A stretch of 64,000 nucleotides of DNA from Oscheius dolichura. Its lineage: Eukaryota; Nematoda; Chromadorea; Rhabditida; Rhabditidae. Within the stretch, counting starts at the first letter, position 1; each line of letters starts with the position of its first letter. The notes under the pieces were generated by a model. It had not been told where the DNA came from. It saw nothing but the letters and a program-made list of their open reading frames with translations, and ran no database searches. Below are positions 10,598 through 20,863 of this stretch, in pieces. The DNA is taken from the NCBI GenBank assembly GCA_932521035.1, contig OW051496.1:3844001-3908000 (forward strand), read 5' to 3'. The translations under genes were made by a program, and so were the position numbers.

Positions 10598-10801
10598 TTG
10601 AGTTACAAGAAAAGAAACGAGATAGGCTATTTGCAACAAATTCATACATTTTATGGATTAGACCAGAAGAAGGACAAGACGGCTAACCGTTCTGATGGGT
10701 ACAAATCTTCCCGTGCCGTCGCTTCTCAAGTTCCAGCTGTTCAAATGGTAGCGGCTGGCAACGTAATCCCAGACGGTTTCAAGCCATTACGGTTCAACTA
10801 A
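10598..10801 (+). CDS. Possible exon of an unknown small protein
   Basis: The frame reads through QQIHTFYGLDQKKDKT and ASQVPAVQMVAAGNVIPDG to a stop at 10801, and its composition is protein-like. There is no ATG near its left edge, so it would need an upstream exon; a TACAG lies at about 10576. I do not recognise the family. The rest of 10400-11228 shows nothing else that I can support. Confidence 0.25.
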   Translation: MSYKKRNEIGYLQQIHTFYGLDQKKDKTANRSDGYKSSRAVASQVPAVQMVAAGNVIPDGFKPLRFN

Positions 10802-11228
10802 TTCTTTTTTATAGCTCGTGTAGAACCGAATGAAGATATGGAATGAACAGAAACTTCGTTGCCACTCTCCACTATTGCCCACTGCCAGCTTCACCACGAT
10901 CTCTGATGTTTTAGTTGTCCATTATTGCTTCCTTTCTTATACCAGTCCTATTGCATCAAAAACGTGTATCCCCGTAACGACCTTATTTTTATCTCTTTCC
11001 AAAAGGGTGGATCACCGTCTCTCCAAGTAATAGTGATAACCTGGCTGATCGTATCTCGTGTCGTATCCGTTCCTTTCGTTTATTTACATCTGCCTCATCC
11101 TGTCATCCATTTTATTTCCCGTGCAAGTAGCATAAGAGGAACGCGTCCGCAATAGAAAAATGCAGTGCCACACGAATCAATGATATAGTTTATGTGTTTG
11201 TTGTAATCGAAATCCGTTTATTTTATTC

Positions 11229-12551
11229 CTATCTACTGGAAATATGTGCTGTAGACACTTCGGACTTCTTCCTGCTCCACAGTTCCCGAAAAGCTCTCTT
11301 ATAGTCCAAACTGAAATATTTGTAGACGAAGTAATTGGCGCTGATGGTAATATTGACTCCGATCCCCGCATAAGAGGCATATCCCGTCTTCCTGATTGCT
11401 AAATTTCGAAGTATTGCTTCTCCAAATCTCTCTACCTGATCCTGTCCGACTGTTGATGACCATCATAATGACCATCAGCGAAAACCACCCAAAAAAGGTC
11501 AAAAACAGGATGATTGTCATTGGTTTGAGTGTTTTTCTGACGTTATTTCCACCGTCTGAACTCGGTTGAACATACGGGAATAGGAAATAACAATATACTT
11601 GATCTTTTCCACATTATTATCCAATTTACGAGATAAACAATAACAGACGAGGCGGCGAGAAAGAGATTGAAAATATACCAAAGATTCTCATATTCTCCAA
11701 CGATAAATGCAGGAATTAGGCACAATGTCTCACTGAAAAAAGAAATTATTGAAAGGGAATATCAATAGTTCCTAAAGTATTTATAACTTCAGGTTTTCAA
11801 CGCTTCAATGGCCATAAATGAAACATTTTGAAAGGAAGATTTGATCTTCAGGCCGTTGTTTGTGGAAGTTCACAAAGCTGTTCTCACTTGTCTGGTCTTT
11901 CTTCCATTTGAATGTAGCCTACTGTCGCCACCACAATGGAACTCATTACGGGGAAAAGGTTCACGGCGATTATATAGGTGATTCTGGTTCGTTTGGTGGT
12001 TGCCACACCCCTATATCTACAATTCTTTCCTTGTAGATTCCAATAAAGAAAAACGAACCCAAAAGGAGAGATAATACAGTAGAATCTGTCCAGTCCCAGG
12101 CAGAGGATAACTACCATTGAGTACTGCATACCGAAGAACGGGATCAATTGCACCCAGAAACAGGCCCTAAAATAGAGTTTGTCATTGTTTCGAAGGGTAT
12201 TGAAAAGGAAGACTATCCAATTTATTAGTGATTTTCTATTATACCTTTGAGTAATGAAAGTAATCTTACTAAAAACAACGTAAGCATAGGGAAAGTGACT
12301 CAATTGGTGGAGGAGGTCACCCAAGGCTAAGAGAGCGATTAAAATGTTGCAAGGACTCTGTAAATATCTGGAAATGGACGTATTTCAATTCGCCTTCAAT
12401 TCACAACTGACTTGAATTTCAATGTAGCATAGATGAGAGAGACATGCCCGTAGATCCCGATGACTCCCAGAAAAATAAGAATAAAAGTAGACGGTAGGAC
12501 GAGTGTATGCATGAAATTCCGATCATCTTCAGAAAAATCCAAGACTTCCAT
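11229..12551 (-). CDS. srsx-like seven-transmembrane chemoreceptor (most diverged of three)
   Basis: The ATG at 12551 opens MEVLDFSEDDRNFMHT and TM1 (LVLPSTFILIFLGVIGIYGH). Later exons give YLQSPCNILIALLALGDLLH (TM2), CFWVQLIPFFGMQYSMV (TM3), LGLDRFYCIISP (the DRF/Y end of TM3), TYIIAVNLFPVMSSIVV (TM4), WYIFNLFLAASSVIVYL (TM5), TIILFLTFFGWFSLMV (TM6) and ISANYFVYKYFSLDYKRAF (TM7 and helix 8). The stop is at 11229. This is the rhodopsin-like nematode Srsx pattern, usually a sensory G-protein-coupled receptor in ciliated neurons. About six short introns are inferred. It is more diverged than the two downstream copies; membership in srsx is from memory of the family consensus. Confidence 0.75.
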
Positions 12552-13209
12552 GAGGAATTATTCAAGAGACGATTGAATGTGCTCGACTTTGGAAGGTGTA
12601 AAAGAATGATGAAGCTATTGAAGACGGCTACTTGGTGGGACTATTCAGAGAACCTGATCATGTAATCAAATGGCAGTCTGTGTTTATCAAAACACAATGG
12701 CTACAACCTCATTAAGCGAAATGCAATCGGCGGTCAAAAGTACTCTTTATGGGAAGATCTTGCTCTTTTTTCGAACGTTCTTTTCCACCTCTCTAGCTTG
12801 CGTGTAGGAAACTTTGGCGTCCAATCGGCGTTACCCACTTGGTTTAAAAAATATCCTAAAATTGCTAACTATATTGCTCATTTTTAAAAATTCAACCAGT
12901 GTTTATAATGAATAAATTTCAAATTTCTGCAGTCAACCCTCATTTTCAAATTTCCTGGATCTTCTACCATATCTCTCTGACATGTTGAGTCAACTAATGC
13001 TTCTCGGATGTGAAAAATGCCTCGACAGACGAGTCTTGACGGGGGATAACTCCCTAACTTCGCTTTTAACAAACCGGCCGGCATTTCTCGGCTATTTTCC
13101 CACGAAAATTGTTGACCGTCCTATTATCTTCCGTGGCAACCGTTTCCATCGTCCTGTGAACTCTCTTGGTACTGTTTTTATTAGCTTTTAAATAATAGAA
13201 TCAAACTGT
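12552..13209. other. Intergenic between divergent genes
   Basis: This probably contains the promoters of the minus-strand receptor and the plus-strand membrane protein. A plus-strand frame at 12982-13191 (LLGCEKCLDRRVLTGDNSL) could be an upstream exon of the latter, with a donor GGTACTG near 13167, but this is weak. Confidence 0.3.
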
Positions 13210-13968
13210 AGTGTTCACTAGAAGATCCCACAGTGGCAAGCCGGGAGAAGCTGAAGAACTGTTGAAGAATTCAGCCGAGACGACATCCAAGAAATCGGCG
13301 GAGAAGCTCAAATCGTCGGACGGTAAAGAAGTTGGCGGACCGCGGAGGGGGTCGAAGAGTCCGAAGAAGAATCCCAACTACTCGAGTGGCCCGTTGCCTT
13401 CTGGAAATGAGAAAGACTTCGACAAGACGCAGTGGGAGAGGTCGGCATTTATCGAGGAGAGCGAGGAGGGGGAGCGGAAGACGAAGGAGTCGAAGGAAGA
13501 CACCATGACTGCTCCTCTGGACAAGACACAAAAAGAGAGCGAAATATCGAAGAAGAAGTCAAGTTTTAAGGATGTGAAGAAGAGGGAGCCGGCTTCGAAG
13601 AAACGGGTACAGTTTGAGGTACCCAAAAGGGACTCCCCGCAACTTCGCATGGCTGTGAGTTATTTTGGAACGTTTCTAGAGAACGTTGTCTATTTTAGGC
13701 CTTCGCGATGTTCACCATCCAGGCGTGCATCTGCATTGGTATGTCACTCTACCTGTGGAAGGTAGACTATGCCAACGGGCCGACGACCTGCCGTCTAGTG
13801 GGTTGCATCCTCGGCACCATCGTCGCCGCCATCGAAATCTTTACTTTCTTCATTGGAATTGGTCACTGCGGCAGGGAATTCCACCCGCCGTGGATGCTGG
13901 TCATCCTCATTCTTCAGCTCGTCTGCTTTATCCTGATTTTGCCTATCACAGTCCTTATGAATTATTAG
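13210..13968 (+). CDS. Lys/Ser/Glu-rich protein with three C-terminal membrane helices
   Basis: Two exons are joined over an intron of about 44 bp (13653-13698, GTGAGT to TTTTAG). The first exon gives a very polar, basic cytoplasmic-type region with SKSPKKNPN, SFKDVKKREPASKKRV and many S/K/E residues. The second gives MFTIQACICIGMSLYLW, CRLVGCILGTIVAAIEIF TFFIGIG and WMLVILILQLVCFILIL, three helices ending in VLMNY. The open frame starts with GTG directly after a CTGTAG acceptor, so the true start is probably in an upstream exon. Three or four helices with short loops suggest a MARVEL/tetraspan-like topology, but there is no diagnostic motif. AATAAA at about 14056. Confidence 0.6.
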
Positions 13969-14303
13969 CCTCGTCAACGCGGCCATCAGAGCTTCTGCAC
14001 TTTTCAATATTTTATTGAGATGAATGTTCCGTGTGAATTCAAAGTAAACATGTAAATAAAACCAAACCAAATCTCTCTTTTCCTTTTACTCTGTGTTACC
14101 GTATTCTCGTGAATAGAAGTTGCTTCGGGCAACGGGGACTTCCCTGACTAGAAGTTTCATAAGAACTGGACTCTGATTGATCAAAGATGTCGCTCTCTAG
14201 GCCTTCTCTGTAAAATAGCTTTAATGGGATTTTTATCTTATCACATTTATTACAAGTTCCACCGCGTAGTGTGCTGTTATTCAGATCCAGCGTGCTGCCC
14301 AAA

Positions 14304-16943
14304 ATGATTTCGCCAGCTGCAGAATCTCTACCAACCATCACAGGTAGTTTTTATTTGCATCTTTGACATACGTTGATGTAGTACCCCGTTGTTATGAAGA
14401 GGAAGCATTCACTGGAAAACGAGTGCTAGGGCGGGGCGGCGAAGCAGTCGTATGGGTTGGTTATTTTGGGTAAGTATTACACATTTAGAGACAGAGAGAT
14501 ATTCAGGGAGCAGCTGCTAGCGTTTAAGAAAATGAACACCTTCGTAACTCTTAAAACTTCTGACTCAAAAGAAAGTTTTGAGGAATTCGTAACTCTGGTC
14601 AAGGTGAGTTGCAGCTTCTAGCCTGTAAGGAGCTTTTTGGAAATTCCTGACGAATTTTATTTATTGTTAGCCAGTGTCTGGAGTCAGTTGACCAATACCT
14701 TTGCTTTTCTCACCGATTCCTTTTCTCACCGCTACCATTATCTGTCTCGTTAATTCGATAAAAAGGGTGGAGGGTCATTAAAGATAAAAAGGATGGAGGG
14801 TCATTAAATTTGTTTTTCATGGTGCTGTCCAAAATGGACTTCATTTTACAAGAATTACATTGTTAGACCCAGTAAGGAAGAACGCAAAGTCTCTATAAGA
14901 GGCAATCTACCGTTAATTACAGTGTCCAACGCACCAGAATATAATCAAGGTCCATGGCCTCCTTTACGATTCTGACATATGCGTTGGATATGTGATGGAA
15001 TATCTGCAATATGGTAGCCTTTACAATAGTATGATTACCTTATTAGAGATTCTATCAACACGTTTAGTTATCTACAATCCTGCGAACAACTATACGAAGG
15101 GGGAAATCGTGGAGTGGGTCAGACAGATTGCTTTGGGGTTACAGCATCTACACAAGCATGGAATAATTCACAGAGATGTGAACCCGAAAAAGTTAGTTTA
15201 CAGAATAAATTACTGACTACAGTATCCTTTCTAATTGAAGGACAACCTGAAATAATACACTAGACAGACAGCGTATACCAAATAGTATGGCTATGGTTTC
15301 TTGTTGTTTCCAGCATCCTTGTGGTCAATCTCTATCATCTGAAGCTGGCAGACTTTGGAATGTCCCGACGTGTGACTTCTGCCTCGGATAGTACCCGACC
15401 AATGATGACAACGTAAGGCGCTAATAAAAAAGTTTTTGCCGAATTGGGGCAATGTTGGTTCGGAAGAGATACGTGGTTTTCAGTGTCGGTACAGAAGCCT
15501 ATACAGCGCCGGAAGTTTTGGCAGAAGGAATACACTACACTTACTCAGCTGATATCTTCTCATTGGGAATTACAATTTGGGCGATCACCCATCGAGAGTG
15601 AGTTACTGCAGTTCATTATTTGATAATGATTTGATTCTAGGAAACCGGAACTTCGTGAGTATGGGCACTAGAGGGAAGTCTAATGTATTTCAGAACAGTC
15701 AACGGTTATATACCCAGGAAAAGTGGATGACGATCTGTCCGATTTAATGCAAAGGTATGAACTGGTTTGGTGAAGCATATTCGTCAGATGTCGGGCCGAA
15801 CCTTCTACGAGACCAACAGCTGGAGATGTTGTGCAAGATGCGGCAAAGATTAACTCAGAGCTAGATGCAATTGATGTATTCGGGCCTGATACAGTTCCTC
15901 TGTTACCAGCAGAAGAATCCAAGAATATCAGGCCATACAATGGAAAGGGCGGCCATACAGCGGTTGTTATCAACGACGGTGAATTGCTCCAAAGATTGTT
16001 TATCCGAAATGCAGATGACAAATTTGTGAAGCCATCGGGGTACGAAAAGTCGGTAACTGCCAACATCATGAAAGGAGCACTAACGATAATTGGAAAGGTT
16101 GCTCGCATGGTGGTAAGATCTTTACTTCCTATTCTAAATACAAACTGACGCCCAATGATCTGAAAACCTTACTTTAGGTGGCGGTCCCGCTATCGGTCCT
16201 GTTATTGGTCCTGTGGCTGATTTTGAAAGCTGTTTGCATGGTAGGTTATAAATATAAGCCGACGTCATGTGATCTTAAATATCCCGTTTAGATAGGTTAC
16301 CCGATATTCGTCGTCTTGAAATGGGTAAAACCGCTAACATGGATTCGAATTTTCGTGAGTTTTTAAAAAAATAGATTATATTTTGAAAGAAGCAGTCTTG
16401 CTGTGAAGTAAGTGGTCAGGTAATACACAAACAAAGGGGGTTTCGTTACTTTATGAATAAAAAAACAGGCATCACCTTGAAAAATATGGTTGACAACTGA
16501 AATTGCCCACAGTCCCCGCTGCAAGACTGCTTCTGCATAACTTTGATTCAGACAATAATATTGTTGTAATTTTCTAATTTTAGATTTTCTACTTGTTTTT
16601 CGCCGATCTGCTCTTCCTTAGCCCTCTGTATGTAGACCAGTTAGTGGCTATAAGCTCTCATGGGCAACTGATTTCCACCATCATGTCTCTCGCTTTTGCT
16701 CTCTGCATTTGTAATTTCTTAATCTATCTTTGTCACTTCTGTATGAACTGCGGAAAAGTATGGATCCGAGTTACCATTAGCCTTCACGTCATTAACATCC
16801 TCCTGGTCTGTGCCGTTTCCATCATTGTATTGCCAAATCTTCATGTGATTAGTTTCCAATTTTTGTTTACATGCCTTTACCTTTATGGCGACCTTGTATT
16901 GGGTTCAATTGCCAGTATCCTTTGCAAACATTTGGATATATAA
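14304..16943 (+). CDS. TAK1/TKL-like protein kinase fused to a multi-pass membrane domain
   Basis: About eleven exons join in phase into roughly 517 residues. The kinase domain (about residues 28-270) shows the glycine loop LGRGGEAVVWVG, the ATP lysine in LLAFKKMN, NIIKVHG, the hinge VMEYLQYGSLYN, the catalytic loop HRDVNPKN (spliced across 15190/15314), the DFG motif LADFGMSR, the APE motif YTAPEV, and the late motif RCRAEPSTRPTAGDV. NIIKVHG and MEY..GSLYN resemble TAK1-type kinases. About 85 residues then lead to hydrophobic exons: VAVPLSVLLLVLWLILKAV, IGYPIFVVLKWV, IFYLFFADLLFLSPLYV, TIMSLAFALCICNFLIYL, VTISLHVINILLVCAVSI and FQFLFTCLYLYGDLVLG, giving five or six helices before the stop at 16943 and AATAAA near 16971. 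A kinase N-terminal to a polytopic domain is unusual. The lysine normally two residues after HRD is Asn here. A small intron (about 15031-15069) has a length divisible by three and could be retained. Confidence 0.75.
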
Positions 16944-17081
16944 TTTCTGAAAACGGAAATCGTGTAAATATAAATAAAGCTTCTATTTTTTTGTCAAATC
17001 TGATTTTATTAGAGATTTTACAGTATTTTATCTCATCACTCTTCTAGTAACACGAGAATCTCCTTCTAAACCTCTTTTCTT

Positions 17082-18450
17082 CTAAACATGTCCGCTGGAC
17101 GTTTGAGACCTTGTGTGGGGATGAGTATTCGTGTTGGTGTTCCCCTCATTCTCGGCTTCTTTTACATTCCACAGGTTACGGAACGCTTTCTTATAGTCAG
17201 ATCTGAACAGAATTTTGACTAAGACTATTCCGAATTCACCCAAAATATTTGTAGACGAAATAATTGGCAGCAATCGACGAATTTATGGGTATTCCCGCGT
17301 AGGACATGTACCCAACTCGGAGATTCGCTAAATTTCTCGTTCTCTCCAGTAAAAGTAGACAAACATGGCCAATCCTCTTGCTTCGAAATGTACGCAGCTG
17401 CCCCCATTCCGATGAACCATCCAAAAAACGTCAATCCAAGTATAATAGTCAGTGGTTTCAGCGTGCTTTTGACACTCTTCACCAAATCTGCAACGTATCC
17501 TCGAATTGTCCTGATGTCTTACGTGATTTCTTCCAGACGATTATCCAAATAACAATATAAATGAGGACGGCTAATCCATTCAACGTGACAGTTGAAAAAG
17601 CCCAGATTTCCTCGCTTCTTCCAGAGAAAAAGGCGGTTATCAGGCAGAGAGTTTCTCTAAAAGTTTAGAAGAGTCAAAAGAGGGGGAAAGGGTCCACATG
17701 TCAGGGTTCTTTTCCATTTCCTGATAGGCTAACATAGCCAATCCTAGTGAAAAGGTCACTGGGAGAATGTTCACAATCAGGAGATAAAAGAACTGTGTCC
17801 TCTTGGAATTACAAATGTTTCGATACCTGAATAAAGAGATCTCCATTGAAAAAAAGGGGCTGAAATTCTTATAAAACATGTGTTCCATAACAAAGCAAAC
17901 GTTTCATTGAAAGCTACTTTCCTTTCACCTCCCCGACTTACCCCAACGGATGGGTAATACAGTAGAATCTGTCCACACCGAGACAAATGAGATTGATGAT
18001 GGAATGTTGCATGAAAAGAGCTGGTAGCAGTTGGATCCAATAACATGCCCTCAAAGAAAGTAGTCAGAGCTATTCAACAAAAAGGTTACCGGAGATTAAT
18101 AAAAGTAATGCCGCTGAAAATGAGAAAAGAATATGAAAAATGAGATAATTGGTGGCCGAAGTCTGCCAGAGCCAGAAGAGCTATCAAAATGTTGCAGGGA
18201 CTGTGTAAATATCTGAAAAACAAGCTGAGAACAATAATTTCCAGATATTATTATCGAATCAATATGCTCCAAGTAAATCTAGCTACCGTAGACCGGTCTC
18301 AATTGAATTCCCGCCTTACTTGAATCTCACAGTAGCCCAGATAAGTGACAGATGCCCATAGATCCCAATACAGGCGGCAGTGAGCAATATTGCAGCAGAA
18401 GGGAAAAACATCTTCCGATAGACGGCGGACTCGTCGCCGTCTCCTTCCAT
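17082..18450 (-). CDS. srsx-like seven-transmembrane chemoreceptor
   Basis: The ATG at 18450 starts MEGDGDESAVYRKMFFPSA followed by TM1 (AAILLTAACIGIYGHLSLIW). Further segments are NILIALLALADFGHQLSH (TM2), CYWIQLLPALFMQHSIIN with GVDRFYCITHPLG (TM3), FFYLLIVNILPVTFSLG (TM4), STVTLNGLAVLIYIVIWI-type TM5, TIILGLTFFGWFIGMGAA (TM6) and SIAANYFVYKYFG (TM7), then SDYKKAFRNLW and a polar tail rich in N/T/H that ends SSGHV. Exon sizes and splice positions match the neighbour at 18867-20245, so the two are tandem duplicates. Likely a plasma-membrane or ciliary chemosensory GPCR. Confidence 0.75.
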
Positions 18451-18866
18451 TAATCCAGGAAGTGGGTAATTCCCCCTTTATACTGGATTCCTACGTGAGG
18501 AAGTAGAAGGAAACTGGGCGGCATTATTCCTGGAGTCAAAAGAGTAATCAGCGGACTTGTGGACTTGTTACGCACAATAATCCGGGTCATACTTTGAAAC
18601 CAGAAAAAAACACTATGCAATCACAGGAACATACACAGACGGAGGGGGGTGTTTACTTCCGGGAACAGACAAGAATACGAACTGGTACTGCGGAGGATAA
18701 AGTGCGGAAGTTTAGAATAAGGTTACTGTATTCGAATCCCTAGTAAGAAAAAAAAAGACGTCTCTTTCCTGATCTAGCTTTCTCAAAAGGATTACAGTAA
18801 CCCGTTCCTATAGCTACAGTAAATATAGTCCCGTTACCAAGAACACGAAAAACTAATCTTGGAATA
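18451..18866. other. Intergenic between two receptor genes
   Basis: Nothing coding is seen. It would contain the promoter of the downstream receptor (minus strand) and the 3' end of the upstream one. Several short copies of TACAGTAA-like words occur. Confidence 0.3.
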
Positions 18867-20245
18867 TTTATTGGGGTATCTGATTATTCGTGTACGTATT
18901 GCCCCGGTTGGTGCTCTCTTCCTCTTTTTTATTCCATAGGTTCCGGAATGCTCTCTTATAGTCTGATCTGAATTGAATTGTTACTTAGAAAAGTTTTTCC
19001 AATGAAATTACCCGAAATATTTGTAAACAAAATAATTTGCAGCAATTGATGAATTTATGGCTATACCGGCGTAAGAAATGTATCCAACTCGAAGATTTGC
19101 TGAATTTTTTGCTCTACAAAACAGGAAAAGGCCAATCTACCTGGCCAATCTTCTTGCTTCGAAATGTAGGTGACAATTCCCATGCCAGTAAACCATCCGA
19201 AAAATGTCAGCCCCAGTATGATTGTCAACGGCTTTAGCGTGCTTTTGACATTATTAACCAGATCTGCAACGGAGATCCTCCCCTGACATTATTTCCCCGA
19301 CGCCTACGTGATTTCTTCCATACTATTATCCATATCACGATGTAAATAAGAACCGCTAATCCGTTCAGGGTTACGGTAGATAGAGCCCAGATTTCTTCAC
19401 TTTCTCCGGAGAAGAAGGCGGCTATCAGACACAAAGTTTCTCTGTAAATTAGAAACTTTAAAAGAGAGGAAAAAGAGCTACTTGTCAGGGTTCTTCTCCA
19501 TTTCTTTATAGGCGAAAAGAGCCAACCAAATGGAGAAAGTGGCTGGGAGGATGTTCACACCCAGGAGATAGAGGGATTGGGTCCTCTTGGAATTGCAAAT
19601 GTTTCGATACCTAAATAAGAGAGGATCTTACCATTTACAAGTAATCGTTTTTTATTACCATTTACAAGTAATGGTTGTTTATTATTCCGTAAATTGGGGC
19701 AAAAATAATTATTTAGAGTGTTGTTCTCCTCTAACTTACCCCCACGGACAAGTAATACAGTAGAACCGATCCATTCCCAGACAGATAATGTTGATGATGG
19801 AATGCTGCATAAAAACAGCTGGAAGTAGCTGGATCCAATAACATGTCCTCAAAGAGAATATCTGTGCATTTTATTGTGACAATTACCTGAGACTGGTAAA
19901 AGTAATTCCGCTGAAAATTAGAAAGGCATACGGGAACTGGGCCAACTGATGACCGAAGTCTCCTAGAGCCAGAAGGGCGATCAAAATGTTGCAGGGACTG
20001 TGTAAATATCTGAAAGCAATAATAGTTTTAGTAGTAAGAGTGGTTGAGTGAGGAAATACAGTTATACAGGATAAAAGCTACCGTAACCCGAACTCAACTA
20101 ATTCCCCGGCTTACTTGTACTTCACTGTAGCCCAAATAAGCGACAAATGGCCATAGACGCCAATACTCGCGGCGATGAGGAGAATAGTAGCGGAGGGGAA
20201 GAACATCTTCCGATAGAAGGCCGAGTCGTCGCCGTCTCCTTCCAT
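18867..20245 (-). CDS. srsx-like seven-transmembrane chemoreceptor (tandem duplicate)
   Basis: The ATG at 20245 gives MEGDGDDSAFYRKMFFPSAT, nearly the same start as the gene at 18450. It keeps the same exon order, DRFYCI-type TM3 end, NPDK/ETLCLI junction, GESEEIWALSTVTLNGLAVL (TM5) and KSTLKPLTIILGLTFFGW (TM6). The tail reads SDYKRAFRNLWNKKEEE and ends in a Thr/Asn/Gln-rich segment before TAA at 18867. One intron contains a duplicated block of about 31 bp (TACCATTTACAAGTAAT at about 19631 and 19660). The family and role are as for the neighbouring copy. Confidence 0.75.
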
Positions 20246-20863
20246 TTGTCCAGGATTACTGCTACTGGCGGATATAATGATATAATCCTGTCTTTTATAC
20301 CGACCGCCTACGTCACCTTTAAATGGACGGGATTATGTTTTCAGGGAAAAGGGTGAGTAGAGTACTGGCAACCGTGGTGACTTCTCCCAGTACGAGAAGA
20401 ATCTTCAGAACTCTGCTCATTCATAATATGATCAAGTAGGATCCATTGAACTGAAAAAGATTTTTCTCTGCCATGAGTCAGCCGTGTAAACTGCGCTATT
20501 CGAGATAATCCAATGAGACGGCGGCGATCTATGGCAATAATTCCTTGTTTAGTAAAATTTCATAGGGAAAAAACGGGGACAAGACATGTTTTAAACAGTG
20601 TTTATTAGATATTCGCTAGAGTATCGTCAAGTATTTCCCTGGAATACATAATATATGTACAATCGAACCGTGTGAACCCCGGCCCTTTATTCACAGAAGT
20701 TGTTTTTCATTTCTCCGCTACCAATTTTTCTGTTTCGTATAACGGCTTCCGCTCCATTTTTCGTCCTTATCCATTTTCTCATGGAATTCTATATTTTCTG
20801 CGATCACAGCGAGGGAATGGAATCTAAAATATATTGGGATTGAAATAGTGAAGTGTCGAATAG
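20246..20863. other. Intergenic, nothing recognised
   Basis: The region is AT-rich and no frame of note is present. It lies upstream of the receptor at 20245 and downstream of the otopetrin-like gene. Confidence 0.3.
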
